From NCBI GenBank assembly GCA_013177805.1, contig JABLXU010000013.1, positions 62,001-126,000 on the forward strand: a DNA stretch of 64,000 bases. Reading direction: 5' to 3'. The translations under genes and the position numbers were made by a program. Origin of the DNA: Candidatus Omnitrophota bacterium. GTDB taxonomy: Bacteria; Hinthialibacterota; Hinthialibacteria; Hinthialibacterales; Hinthialibacteraceae. Below, in pieces: positions 1-8,632 of the stretch. Each line of letters opens with the position of its first letter. Within the stretch, counting starts at the first letter, position 1. The notes under the pieces were generated by a model. That model had not been told where the DNA came from and did no database searches. It worked only from the letters and a program-made list of their open reading frames with translations.

Positions 1-2
1 CT

Positions 3-578
3 TTCACCGACCTGCGGATGATCTGGAACACCTCCGGCCTCAACGGAAAATACAGCGTGGGCGTTAAGGCCTACCGTCTGACGGGGCCCGACTCGGTGGA
101 GGAGGTCTCCCTGCCCCGCAACGCCTCGGACCGCTTCACCATCGTGATCAACAACCGGCCCGTGGAGGCGAGAATCGACGAAATCACCTACGCGGACGGA
201 ACGGAAATCCTGGAATGCGAGAGAGTCACCCTCCCGCACAAGGGGAATTCCAACCTCATCTTCACCATCACGGCGTGGCATCCCGACGGCTTCCTGATGA
301 ATTACCGGCTGAACTGCTTCTGGGGCAACAACCGTTACGGCGGCCAGTTTGCCTACGATCAATATACCGGTTCGCACGATAGCACCCCGCCGGTCTGGAA
401 CGGCTTATCGGGCTACACCCTGCCCGCGCTACCGCCGGTGGACGCCAACGGGGACATCATGCCTTGGGTCACATGCCCCTACCATTTCTACCTGGAGGTC
501 TGGGCGAGAATCACGGACGGCGTGCAATACCTGGTTTGGGGCACGGACAGCGTGTATCAGTCCATCATCGCCCCGTAA
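3..578 (+). CDS. C-terminal part of a hypothetical, probably secreted protein
   Basis: The reading frame is open to the left edge, so only the last 191 residues or so are visible; the ATG at 18 is unlikely to be the real start. I do not recognise the family. The fragment is rich in aromatic residues, Asn and Gly, with beta-strand-like stretches such as RFTIVINNRPVEARI, and has only two cysteines, which suits an extracellular beta-sandwich protein. No membrane segment is visible in this part. A strong intrinsic terminator lies 80 bases downstream, so this is the last gene of its transcript. Confidence 0.6.
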   Translation, partial: FTDLRMIWNTSGLNGKYSVGVKAYRLTGPDSVEEVSLPRNASDRFTIVINNRPVEARIDEITYADGTEILECERVTLPHKGNSNLIFTITAWHPDGFLMNYRLNCFWGNNRYGGQFAYDQYTGSHDSTPPVWNGLSGYTLPALPPVDANGDIMPWVTCPYHFYLEVWARITDGVQYLVWGTDSVYQSIIAP

Positions 579-658
579 CCGGCCCTGCGGTTTCGATGGA
601 GTTATTGATGATTAATCGATGCCTCGGGTCGTAGCGCAGGTCTCACGCCTGCCTCGTG

Positions 659-694
659 AAAGGGGCGGACTCCCAAGTCCGTCCCTTTCTTTTC
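659..694 (+). terminator. Rho-independent terminator
   Basis: A 13-bp stem (659-671 with 676-688, one G:U pair) and a four-base loop are followed by a T-rich tract (CTTTTCTG). It closes the transcript of the truncated gene at the left edge. The stem begins AAAGGGGCGGAC, a sequence echoed in hairpins near 18.3 and 29.66 kb. Confidence 0.8.
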
Positions 695-779
695 TGATGT
701 AAAATCAGGCCATTCGAATTCAGATCCCCAACCCAACCACTCCCTCGCTTTCCGCAAAAATCCTTCACCAATCCGCGCG

Positions 780-810
780 TTGAAACTCAAAATTCCCCAA
801 CGGTTATGAT
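780..810 (+). promoter_or_regulatory. Candidate sigma-70-type promoter for the corrinoid operon
   Basis: TTGAAA at 780-785 and TATGAT at 805-810 are separated by 19 bases, slightly longer than optimal, and lie 53 bases ahead of the URO-D-like gene, just after the terminator. It is a match to consensus only. Confidence 0.35.
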
Positions 811-862
811 ATGGTAACGCCAGCAATTCGATCTGACGGCACAAGATCAGGGGGCAACACCG

Positions 863-2062
863 ATGGCTGACACGATGGAACAACGGTATCAAGAACGGCT
901 GAAACGGTATGTCACCGCCATGCGCAATGAAAAACCGGACCGGATTCCCATCCGTCCCTTCGCGGCGGAATTCGCCGGCAAATACGCGGGGTATACCTGT
1001 CAACAAGTCACCCATGATATGGATCTGGCCTTCGCGGCGGTGCGGAAATGCGCGGCGGAATTCGACTGGGACGCGACAGTCGGCAACATGGTCTATGTCT
1101 GGACTGGGCTGGTGGACGCCGTGGGACTGAAATACTACCTCAAACCGGGAATCGACGGACCGCCTGACAGCGGTTTTCAATACCTGGAACCGAAAGACGA
1201 ACAAAACGCCCACATGAAGGCGGACGAATACGATCTCTTGATCGAGGATCCCACGGGATTCCTGGCCAACGTCTGGATGCCCCGCGTCAACCGCGACGCA
1301 CGTGGCCCCGGACAGCCCAACACCTACCGCAACAACCTTTCCTGGCTCAAGGGCGGAATGGGCATGTTGACGTATTTCAACAAGTTCGGGGAACAGAACG
1401 CGCGGCTGCGAAAGGAATCGGGAACTGTTTCGGCGATTGCCGGCTGCTTGAAGGCTCCCTTCGATATTCTCGCCGACAAGCTGCGCGGATTCGTCCCCCT
1501 GTGCATGGATCTGTACAGCCAGCCGGAGAAGGTCAAGGCCGCGTGCGAAGCGTTGATGCCTCACATGATGTACAACGCCTTGGCCGGCGCCGATCCCGAA
1601 AAACATGTTCCCATCGCGCTGTGGATGCACCGCGGATGTGTGCCTTTTCTCTCCCCCCTGCAATTCGAGCAATTTTATTGGCCCACGTTGAAACAAATGA
1701 TTCTGGAAATTTGGAAACTTGGTTACCAGGTCTTGTTCTACGCGGAAGGCAATTGGGATCCGCATCTGAAATATTTCGCCGAATTGCCGGACCAATCCAT
1801 TATCTTTCACGTGGACCGGGGCGATATTTTCAAGGCAAATGAGATACTCGGACATAAATTCTGCCTGAGTGGCGGAATCCCGAACGAACTCTTGGCTCTG
1901 GGCACCCCCGATGAGGTGAGAGAATACTGTAAAAAAGTCATCGACGGGGTTGCGCGGGAAGGAGGATACATCATGGACGCGGGAGCGATTATGCAGGATG
2001 ATCCTCAAGTAGAAAACGTACGCGCCATGACCGATTTCACCCGGGAATATGGGGTGTATTGA
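863..2062 (+). CDS. Uroporphyrinogen decarboxylase-like (URO-D fold) methyltransferase
   Basis: A 399-residue cytoplasmic protein of the URO-D superfamily, which includes HemE and the cobamide-dependent methyltransferases MtaA, MtbA and CmuA. A corrinoid protein encoded 270 bases downstream makes a methyl-transfer role far more likely than heme synthesis. Expected TIM-barrel landmarks are visible: an N-terminal R-x-P-D-R-I-P-type segment (residues 22-30) and the late strand carrying FHVDRGD (315-321). In the CoM methyltransferases this site reads His-x-Cys and binds zinc with a later Cys; here the Cys is Asp and the later segment is MDAGAIMQDDP without Cys. The protein is therefore probably not a zinc thiol-methyltransferase and may be closer to demethylase-type members. 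Substrate unknown. Confidence 0.85.
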   Translation: MADTMEQRYQERLKRYVTAMRNEKPDRIPIRPFAAEFAGKYAGYTCQQVTHDMDLAFAAVRKCAAEFDWDATVGNMVYVWTGLVDAVGLKYYLKPGIDGPPDSGFQYLEPKDEQNAHMKADEYDLLIEDPTGFLANVWMPRVNRDARGPGQPNTYRNNLSWLKGGMGMLTYFNKFGEQNARLRKESGTVSAIAGCLKAPFDILADKLRGFVPLCMDLYSQPEKVKAACEALMPHMMYNALAGADPEKHVPIALWMHRGCVPFLSPLQFEQFYWPTLKQMILEIWKLGYQVLFYAEGNWDPHLKYFAELPDQSIIFHVDRGDIFKANEILGHKFCLSGGIPNELLALGTPDEVREYCKKVIDGVAREGGYIMDAGAIMQDDPQVENVRAMTDFTREYGVY

Positions 2063-2132
2063 TATGGTATGTCGATATCCCGGGGAATTCTGGTCTTGAC
2101 TCGATTCTGGAGATTCCGTAAGGAGAAAAATC

Positions 2133-2303
2133 ATGCAGGAAGTTAATGTAAAACTTTTGAAACCAGGCGTTTGTGTTCCCTGGGAAGAACGGCGCAACGA
2201 ATACGAGAAACTCCTGGGTGATGAACAGATCGTGCAAAAAGCCTGGGAAGACATGGATAAGCTGGCGTATCTCTACATCTGGTTTTGCCTCATTCAATTT
2301 TAA
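2133..2303 (+). CDS. Small 56-residue protein in the corrinoid operon
   Basis: A short ORF starting MQEVNVKLLKPGVC and ending YIWFCLIQF, preceded by AAGGAG at 2119-2124 with good spacing. It sits between the URO-D-like gene and the corrinoid protein gene, which has its own ribosome site immediately after the stop. The central part is acidic and helical (EKLLGDEQIVQKAWEDMDKL) and the C terminus is hydrophobic. I recognise no family. It could be a real small subunit, or the 5' remnant of a longer gene. The operon position and Shine-Dalgarno support translation; conservation is untested. Confidence 0.5.
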   Translation: MQEVNVKLLKPGVCVPWEERRNEYEKLLGDEQIVQKAWEDMDKLAYLYIWFCLIQF

Positions 2304-2331
2304 GGATATCCGCCTTGAAGGAGATCAACTG

Positions 2332-3000
2332 ATGAACGAGCTTGGCAACTTGGCGATGGCTTTGTGCACTTTGAACGGAAACGAAGCGAAACGGCTGGTC
2401 AAAACCATGGTGGAAGAGGGTGTCCCGGCGTCCCAGATCCTGTCCCAATGCCATGCCGGTATGGCCAGCCTGGGAAAACGCTTCGACGATGGCGAATGCT
2501 TTATCCCCGAATTGATTCTTGCCGGGAAAATCATGGAAGACTTGATGGGAGACCTGGAGCCACTTCTGAAAGGGTCTTCCCCGGCCTCCGAAGAAGGCGC
2601 GGCCCGTGTGGTGCTGGGTACGGTGCAAAATGATATCCACAACATCGGCAAAGACATCGTGGCCATGATGTTGCGCGGCTCGGGGCATGAAGTCATCGAT
2701 CTGGGCATCGATGTCGCGCCCAGCCGGTTCGTGGAAGCCATTCAAATCCACAAACCCCAGGTGGTGGGCATGAGCGTTTTGCTGACGACTTGTTATAAAT
2801 CGATCACTAACACCTTGGAGGCATTCCGCCAGGCGGGCGTACGCGAACAGGTAGCCGTCATGGTCGGCGGCGCGGCGGCCTCCCAACTGCTGGCGGATAA
2901 GACCGGCTGCGATTTCTACGGGCAAACCGCCGTGGACGCGGTTACCATCGTCTCCCGCATCGCGGACTCGCAACGGCCCGCCTCTCCCGCCAACGGATAA
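2332..3000 (+). CDS. Corrinoid (B12-binding) methyltransferase protein
   Basis: A 222-residue corrinoid protein of the MtaC/MtbC/MttC type, which shuttles a methyl group on cobalt between a substrate methyltransferase and an acceptor methyltransferase. Residues 1-85 form the helical B12-binding cap; residues 90-210 are the Rossmann-like B12 domain. The lower cobalt ligand motif D-x-H-x-x-G is intact (D101, H103, G106), followed by the Ser of GMSVLLTT and the VMVGGAA loop. The start at 2332 is chosen because GAAGGAG lies seven bases upstream; an in-frame upstream extension would overlap the 56-residue ORF. No reductive activase (RamA type) is present in the window. Confidence 0.9.
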   Translation: MNELGNLAMALCTLNGNEAKRLVKTMVEEGVPASQILSQCHAGMASLGKRFDDGECFIPELILAGKIMEDLMGDLEPLLKGSSPASEEGAARVVLGTVQNDIHNIGKDIVAMMLRGSGHEVIDLGIDVAPSRFVEAIQIHKPQVVGMSVLLTTCYKSITNTLEAFRQAGVREQVAVMVGGAAASQLLADKTGCDFYGQTAVDAVTIVSRIADSQRPASPANG

Positions 3001-3038
3001 TAGTATTTCAACTGGCTTTCCCATCCGGCGTCCCTGGA

Positions 3039-5096
3039 TCAGCGGCTCTTTCTGGCAAGAAACCGGATGGTATCACCCACCCGCAGCCGGTCGATCCAGC
3101 GCACCAGGCATTCTGGATAAAAACGCTCTTTCCATAACCGGCGGTGCAGATAGGGTGTCGGCGCTTCCATGGTTTGTTTGAATCCGATGATTTCGAAACC
3201 CGAATCCGCCAACAACCTCCGCAAGGTGGTCCGGCTGAAAAAATGCAAGTGTTCGCTCGCGTCCAGCCACTCCTCCCCGATGAACCGGTGCGGCAGACTG
3301 TCCGCGCAAGGCGTTTTGAGATACAGCAGCCCGCCGGGATTCAACAAGGCGTGGCACTGCTGGATCAGCGCGGCGGGATTCGCGACATGTTCGATGACGT
3401 CGATCACTGTGATGAGATGAAAACGGAACTCCACCGGATCCAAATCATCCACGGTTCCTACGCGGATATCGATCCCCCGGGCTTGACCGTAAGCGGCCGC
3501 GTCTGAATCGATGTCCACCCCCATGGCCTGCCAGCCGCACAACTGAAACACTTTGACGGCATACCCGGCCGAACAGCCGGCGTCTAAAAACCGCTTATCC
3601 CCGCCCAACGATTGTTCAAAAGCTATCCAATTAAAGTCATCGCCCCAGTCGGTTATCTCCTGATAAAGCGGCAATCTCCGGCAATCGTCTTCACGGGCCT
3701 GGCTCAAACCATCCAGACTGGCCTTGTATCGCCGCTGCAACGTGTGCTCACGGCGGGATGCGGTGGTGTAAAGTGCTTTGATTTGTTCCTGCTCCGGGAG
3801 GGGCGCGACGGAAATCATGGAACACCGGGGGCACCGCACCCGGATCCAACTCGTGATCCGGTCTCGCCATAATGGTTCGCGCGGGCCTTCCCAGCCGCAC
3901 AGAAAACAGGAATCCAAGCGGGGAGGCGGCGGAACGGCTGGCTCCTTTGTGTCCGGCGGCGGAATGGCATCCAATACGATCTGGCCGTCAATCGTCTCCA
4001 CCGGTTCACCGGCGGCAAGACGCCGGGATACGTGATGGAAAAACAGTCCGAGAATATCCAGACTCCGGTCCGAAGAACGAAATTCGAATAATTCATCGGC
4101 GATAGGCCAATCGTTTTGTTGCAACGCGATCAATCCAAGGCAAAACCGGGAAAAGCCATCCGGCGCTTCCTCTCCCAAATGCGTATAAATTATTGCCGCT
4201 TCATGGTACCGTTCGAGGTTGACCAGACCGGCGGCTTTCATTTTTCGCGCCCATGGCGTGTCCAACACGGTCTCGTGTTGATCGATGCACCGCACCAGTT
4301 CCACCCAAAAACCCATGTCATGCAATGTCAAGATTAAACCGCGCAGGGCTTCCGGTTCCAGCGGACGGCACCGGAGGGCGTTTCGGTAATACATCCGTTC
4401 ACGGGAGTAGTGGGGATCATAAACATCCCGCGTTTGCCGGCACAGCTTTCCCAACCGCAAGGGCCATTCGAAATAACCGGGATCGGACAAGCGCGCCGCT
4501 TCCAATAGCAGCCCAAGCCGCTGCCACCGGCCTTGCCGCTCGTACCGCTCCACACCCCAATGAAACAACGGCCGTCGGAGAGCCACCGGCGCCAACCGGC
4601 TGATATGAACCATCCATTCCAGCCCACGGAGTTCCCGCCGGCATCTCGTATCTCCCAACTGACGCGCCAACTGACGCGCCAGATCAAACCTTCCGGCCTG
4701 ACGGGCGCATTCCAAAAATTGCCGCCTCTGTTCCGAAGTGGTTCCTTCCCGCTCATTCAGCGTTTGGATGATCTGGCATGCCGCTGTCAAAAAACCCGCA
4801 TGCCAACGGGCCTTGAATAAAAACCAGAGATAATCGCGGGCCGCCGGATCTGCTTTGACCGGCTCCAAAATATCCACCGCGTCTTGATACCGTTCCATGG
4901 CATAAAACAGATTGGCCAGATGGATCCGCGGTTCAATCGCTTTGGGATCCCCGTCAGAAACCAGACGCAACACTCGTTCCGCCCGCTCGAGTTGACGTGT
5001 TTGATATGCCTCGAACGCCTCCTGCAGCCACGAATTCATTCCTGCTCGGACATGGTTCGTTATCGGCGAAGGATCATTTCGGTTGGATTCGTTCAT
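3039..5096 (-). CDS. TPR protein fused to a zinc-knuckle SAM methyltransferase
   Basis: A 685-residue multidomain protein. Residues 20-390 are TPR-like helical repeats (for example ARDYLWFLFKARWHAGFL). Around residue 400 there are two CxxC pairs (CFLCGW and CPRCSM), a zinc-binding knuckle commonly found at the N terminus of methyltransferases acting on sugars or glycolipids. Residues 485-640 are a class I SAM methyltransferase: motif I FLDAGCSAGYAV, motif II MGVDID, and ITVIDVIEHV. It faces the corrinoid operon tail-to-tail with only 38 bases between. The start is uncertain: ATG 5096 has no clear ribosome site, and ATG 5039 is an alternative. Substrate unknown, possibly an envelope glycan. 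Confidence 0.8.
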   Translation of the reverse strand: MNESNRNDPSPITNHVRAGMNSWLQEAFEAYQTRQLERAERVLRLVSDGDPKAIEPRIHLANLFYAMERYQDAVDILEPVKADPAARDYLWFLFKARWHAGFLTAACQIIQTLNEREGTTSEQRRQFLECARQAGRFDLARQLARQLGDTRCRRELRGLEWMVHISRLAPVALRRPLFHWGVERYERQGRWQRLGLLLEAARLSDPGYFEWPLRLGKLCRQTRDVYDPHYSRERMYYRNALRCRPLEPEALRGLILTLHDMGFWVELVRCIDQHETVLDTPWARKMKAAGLVNLERYHEAAIIYTHLGEEAPDGFSRFCLGLIALQQNDWPIADELFEFRSSDRSLDILGLFFHHVSRRLAAGEPVETIDGQIVLDAIPPPDTKEPAVPPPPRLDSCFLCGWEGPREPLWRDRITSWIRVRCPRCSMISVAPLPEQEQIKALYTTASRREHTLQRRYKASLDGLSQAREDDCRRLPLYQEITDWGDDFNWIAFEQSLGGDKRFLDAGCSAGYAVKVFQLCGWQAMGVDIDSDAAAYGQARGIDIRVGTVDDLDPVEFRFHLITVIDVIEHVANPAALIQQCHALLNPGGLLYLKTPCADSLPHRFIGEEWLDASEHLHFFSRTTLRRLLADSGFEIIGFKQTMEAPTPYLHRRLWKERFYPECLVRWIDRLRVGDTIRFLARKSR

Positions 5097-5485
5097 GGTA
5101 TGCCTGGTTTGGCCTTCATTTCAGCAGGCAGGCCAGCAAAAAGGATTCCTATCACCGCGAATCATCCTCACTCCCGTTCACGTAACACCGATGTTTCTCT
5201 GTGGGCCACCCCTGAGTCCCCTTCCCGACCCAGTGAATACCTGATTATAAAAAACAGTCTATTCGAATTTTCTTTCTTACAAAAGAATGGCCGCATTCTT
5301 CTCGATCAGGTTCTTGGCCTCCCCGCCCCGGAGCAACCGGACCCAGGCCCGGAAAAGGCTCCCCCAGAGCGCCACCATTGGAGGCTATTCATATTCTCCG
5401 AAAAATCATTAAAGATCTTTATGCCCGCGTTCGTATTAATTGCATGCCCCTATCGTATCCAATTTTCGGAAAAAGGAGAAAAAAA
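5097..5485. other. 389-base divergent intergenic region
   Basis: It separates the minus-strand TPR-methyltransferase from the plus-strand secreted protein and must hold promoters for both. I see AT-rich stretches near 5243-5285 and 5395-5420 but no convincing -35/-10 pair, no RNA gene and no convincing ORF. Confidence 0.4.
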
Positions 5486-6160
5486 ATGATTCGCTCACGG
5501 TTCATCATCCTGTCCGGCTGCCTCGTGATTTCGCTTTTGGGATTCACAACCACCAGCGCCCTGGCCCAAGAGAGCATCATCCGGGCTGAAATCAATCCCC
5601 ATGATGGCACTAGAATCTCGCTTAGCGCCCCGCTCTCTCTTCTGGAAACTCTCAAAATGTCGGTTCCCGGACAACTGGTCCAGGACAAGGAAGAAATCAT
5701 CCGCATGGTGGACGAACTCATCGGCGAATTCGATTCGATCCGCGGAAAAGACTTGGTGCGGGTGGAGGGTCCGGATAAAGTACGGATCTGGGTGGACGAA
5801 GCCAATGGGGATAATCCCGAGGATCTCAATTTTATCCAGGTGAAAGTCCAACCCGCCGGCGGCAATCAACCAGCGGTTCAGATTCGAATCCCCAAAGGAT
5901 TGTTCTTCCTGATTTCCTGCATTACGGACCAGTTCTTCGCCAAATACGGGGATGAAATTTTCGCGGCGATCCGGCAAAATATCCATCATCCACTCCAACC
6001 CTCCATTCCCGGGGAGGGAGGGGAGAAAGCCATGAAAAAGATGGAAATGAAGGAAAAAAAACCGGACAAGCAAGAAAAACCCGTGGATCCGGAAGCCATT
6101 AAAAAAGCGGTCATGGAAAGCATTCTCAAGGAATTACAGAAACACTTGGACATCGATTGA
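5486..6160 (+). CDS. Hypothetical secreted protein with lysine-rich tail
   Basis: A 224-residue protein with a Sec signal peptide (residues 1-28, cleavage probably after SALA-QE). The body has a segment SLSAPLSLLETLKM followed by an acidic helix and LVRVEGPDKVRIWVDE; the C-terminal 50 residues are rich in Lys and Glu and look like a charged helix. I do not recognise a named family. The start is ATG 5486 with AAAAGGAG just upstream, rather than the longer frame that opens at 5378. A textbook terminator follows the stop, so it is probably monocistronic. The layout is loosely reminiscent of the secreted protein at 10120, but no homology is proven. Confidence 0.75.
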   Translation: MIRSRFIILSGCLVISLLGFTTTSALAQESIIRAEINPHDGTRISLSAPLSLLETLKMSVPGQLVQDKEEIIRMVDELIGEFDSIRGKDLVRVEGPDKVRIWVDEANGDNPEDLNFIQVKVQPAGGNQPAVQIRIPKGLFFLISCITDQFFAKYGDEIFAAIRQNIHHPLQPSIPGEGGEKAMKKMEMKEKKPDKQEKPVDPEAIKKAVMESILKELQKHLDID

Positions 6161-6192
6161 TCTCCCCTTGTCTCCCACCCACGTCCGCTTTA

Positions 6193-6225
6193 CGTCCCTG
6201 AAAAGGTCATTTCAGGGACGTTTTT
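6193..6225 (+). terminator. Rho-independent terminator
   Basis: A perfect 11-bp stem (6193-6203 with 6210-6220), six-base loop and TTTTT directly after it, 32 bases past the stop of the secreted protein gene. Confidence 0.9.
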
Positions 6226-6332
6226 GTAGCAATCCCCGAATCCCGCCTGTGATTTTTAGCCCGTAATCGGATAAAATCTCTACGCAGGCCATCCATGCGG
6301 TTTAAAAAATAAACAAAGAGGGTAAATCCACC

Positions 6333-7133
6333 ATGCGTTCTTCCAAATCATTCCAGGGGTGGGCGGTCGTGGCGGTGCTGATGCTTTACGCCTGTGCCGT
6401 CACCCCGCTGACACAACGCCAACAACTTTCCCTGATCCCCGAATCCCAACTGATCCAATTGAGCCTGAGTTCTTACAGAGAAACCATAAGCAAGTTGAAA
6501 ATTGCCACCGATCCGAACGAAGTGGAACCAGTCGTCCGGGTGGGAAAGCGCTTGGCTGCGGCCACGGAACAATATCTCCAGAGCCAAGGTTATTCCACAG
6601 CCTCTTACTCTTGGGAATTCAATGTGATAAAGGATGACAAAACCATCAACGCCTGGTGCATGCCGGGGGGAAAGATCGCTGTCTATACGGGGATTCTGCC
6701 CATCGCCCAGAATGATAACGGCCTGGCCGTGGTCATGGGTCATGAAATCGCCCACGCGATCGCCAATCATGGCAGTGAACGGCTTAGCCAAAGTTTATTG
6801 GTGGAACTAGGTGGAGCGGCGTTGTCCGTGGCCCTTCAGGAACAACCGGCCAAAACCAAGGAACTCTTCAGTCTAGCCTACGGCGCGGGCAGCCAGGTCG
6901 GTATTCTTTTGCCTTACAGCCGGTTGCATGAGTCGGAGGCGGACCGTATTGGATTGACAATCATGGCACTGGCTGGATATGATCCGCGGGAAGCCATTCC
7001 CTTTTGGCAACGCATGAATCAAGTGGGAGGCCAAAATCCACCGGAATTTCTTTCAACTCACCCGGCGCCGGATAGCCGTATCGCGAATATTGAGCGGTTT
7101 CTGCCGGAAGCAATGGCTCTCTACCAGCCTTGA
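6333..7133 (+). CDS. M48-family metalloprotease, lipoprotein
   Basis: A 266-residue peptidase of the M48 class (Oma1/LoiP/YcaL-like), a zinc endopeptidase likely working in outer-membrane protein quality control. The signal sequence ends in a lipobox LYAC with Cys21 as the lipidation site, and residues +2/+3 are Ala-Val, compatible with outer-membrane sorting. The zinc motif HEIAH is at 137-141 and the third-ligand motif HESEADRIG near 199-207. Length is typical for the stand-alone periplasmic form. AGAGGGT precedes ATG 6333. The next gene begins 37 bases downstream and may be co-transcribed. Confidence 0.93.
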   Translation: MRSSKSFQGWAVVAVLMLYACAVTPLTQRQQLSLIPESQLIQLSLSSYRETISKLKIATDPNEVEPVVRVGKRLAAATEQYLQSQGYSTASYSWEFNVIKDDKTINAWCMPGGKIAVYTGILPIAQNDNGLAVVMGHEIAHAIANHGSERLSQSLLVELGGAALSVALQEQPAKTKELFSLAYGAGSQVGILLPYSRLHESEADRIGLTIMALAGYDPREAIPFWQRMNQVGGQNPPEFLSTHPAPDSRIANIERFLPEAMALYQP

Positions 7134-7170
7134 GCACATAATCCCTTATCCAGGAAAGGATGCAGGAGCA

Positions 7171-8127
7171 ATGGTTTGCCAGCGCAAGGGTGTATTTTTT
7201 GTTCCTTTTTTCATGGGTTTGACTGTCATGGCCGTCATGCCCTACGCCGAGACCACTGCGGAACGGTTGGGATTCCCCCCGGATTCCCGCCTCTTGATCA
7301 TCCACGCCGATGACATCGGCATGTGCCACGCGGCAAACGTGGCCTTCATGGAAGCGGCCAAAGGGGGATGCATCACTGCGGGCAGCGTCATGGTTCCCTG
7401 CCCCTGGTTTTTGGAAATCGCGGATTTCGCCAAGCAACATCCGGAGGCCGACCTGGGATTGCATCTGACTCTGACCGCGGAATGGAAATATTACCGCTGG
7501 CGGCCCGTCGCCCCCGGTTCGTCTGTTCCCGGACTGTTGGATCCCCAAAGTTACATGTACCGGGATGTGCTCTCCGTGGCGCAACAGGCCCAGCCGGAAG
7601 AGATCGAAACGGAACTGCGCGCTCAAATTGAACATGCCCTGGCCCAGGGCCTCAAACCCACTCACCTGGACTCGCATATGGGCACTCTGTACGCGAAAAA
7701 AGAATTCCTGATGGCGGCGCTGAAACTCGCGGAAGAGTACGACATTCCTTTCATGTTTTTCAATCCCACGCCGCAAATCCTGGAAATGGCCGGCGGCCTC
7801 TATGACCGGAACCTGCATGAAGAACTGGCCAAACGGGGATGGCCGATGCTGGACGGCCTGTATTCGATCGAAAAAACACCTGTGGAAGAATCGGAGGCTT
7901 TTTACCAGGATGTTATTCAGAATCTAAAACCGGGTGTCTCTCAGATCATCATCCACCCCGCGGCAGAATCACCCGAAATCGAGGCGATTTCCGGTTCGTG
8001 GCGGCAACGCAATGCCGATTTCCGGATTTTCACCAATCCCGCCATGAAGCAGTTCATCGACGAACAAGGCGTCCAGTTGGTGGGTTGGAGGCAATTATAC
8101 AATTTATGGAAGTCACGCCCACGCTGA
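7171..8127 (+). CDS. YdjC/ChbG-family carbohydrate deacetylase
   Basis: A 318-residue polysaccharide deacetylase of the YdjC-like family, which removes acetyl groups from N-acetylated oligosaccharides. Metal and catalytic motifs are present: HADDIGMCHAAN (Asp-Asp pair), the His-x-x-Asp-x-His segment THLDSHMGTLY, and IIIHPA near the C terminus. The first 25 residues are hydrophobic (VFFVPFFMGLTVMAVM), suggesting a signal peptide or anchor, unusual for this mostly cytoplasmic family. The start at 7171 is preferred over 7090, which would overlap the M48 gene; AGGAAAGGA and GCAGGAG lie ahead of it. The Met at 7228 is an alternative giving a cytoplasmic form. Confidence 0.85.
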   Translation: MVCQRKGVFFVPFFMGLTVMAVMPYAETTAERLGFPPDSRLLIIHADDIGMCHAANVAFMEAAKGGCITAGSVMVPCPWFLEIADFAKQHPEADLGLHLTLTAEWKYYRWRPVAPGSSVPGLLDPQSYMYRDVLSVAQQAQPEEIETELRAQIEHALAQGLKPTHLDSHMGTLYAKKEFLMAALKLAEEYDIPFMFFNPTPQILEMAGGLYDRNLHEELAKRGWPMLDGLYSIEKTPVEESEAFYQDVIQNLKPGVSQIIIHPAAESPEIEAISGSWRQRNADFRIFTNPAMKQFIDEQGVQLVGWRQLYNLWKSRPR

Positions 8128-8394
8128 GCGGAACCAGACCCTCGAACGGGTGGATTTCACGTCGAATGGATCCCAGTATGCAATTCCTCTTCAACATTCC
8201 AACCGCAACCAGTTACTCTAACGCCGAACTTGCTCGGTGCGTTATTCGTGAGAAGAACATAGATGGGCACGTTTTTCTAATTCCTTTTACTCGAGGAGAG
8301 GTCCAGGGTGAAAGAAGTCCTGAAAAGCAGAAATCCGTCCCTTCCCGGCGATCGAGTAAATCGTTGCTGACTCTCTTTAGAAAGAGTACATAAT

Positions 8395-8586
8395 ATGGCC
8401 TTGATTCAATGCACGGAATGCAGAAAAGAAATATCCCAGAAGGCGTATGTCTGCCCCCATTGCGGATTCGTCGCCCGGCAGTCCTTCTTTACCCTGATGC
8501 TGATTCTGCTATTGAGCACAATGTTTTTTGTAGTTTTGGATAAAGTGATCGACGTCTATCTCGCCATCACAAAACATTTCCTCTGA
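8395..8586 (+). CDS. Small zinc-ribbon membrane protein
   Basis: A 63-residue protein with an N-terminal zinc ribbon (CTEC and CPHC, residues 7-10 and 20-23) followed by one strongly hydrophobic helix (residues 30-55). This pattern is common for small bacterial zinc-ribbon proteins of unknown function. No good Shine-Dalgarno sequence is seen before ATG 8395. It ends 46 bases from the convergent cupin gene. The 267 bases upstream contain no recognised feature. Confidence 0.7.
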   Translation: MALIQCTECRKEISQKAYVCPHCGFVARQSFFTLMLILLLSTMFFVVLDKVIDVYLAITKHFL

Positions 8587-8632
8587 AACAATCCGCCTGA
8601 CCGGACAACGGCGCGGTTTCCGGCCGCGATAC

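Noticed and set aside
602-2254. Long minus-strand ORF (550 codons) opposite the URO-D-like gene
   Set aside because: It is the antisense shadow of a well-supported gene: composition is typical of reverse-frame translation, there is no domain, and it crosses a terminator and promoter.
4884-5489. Plus-strand ORF of 201 codons across the start of the TPR-methyltransferase gene
   Set aside because: It overlaps a supported gene, has no ribosome site and no recognisable motif.
7839-8393. ORF of 184 codons overlapping the end of the deacetylase gene
   Set aside because: More than half lies in another frame of the deacetylase; the remaining part (8128-8393) has no start signal or conserved pattern.
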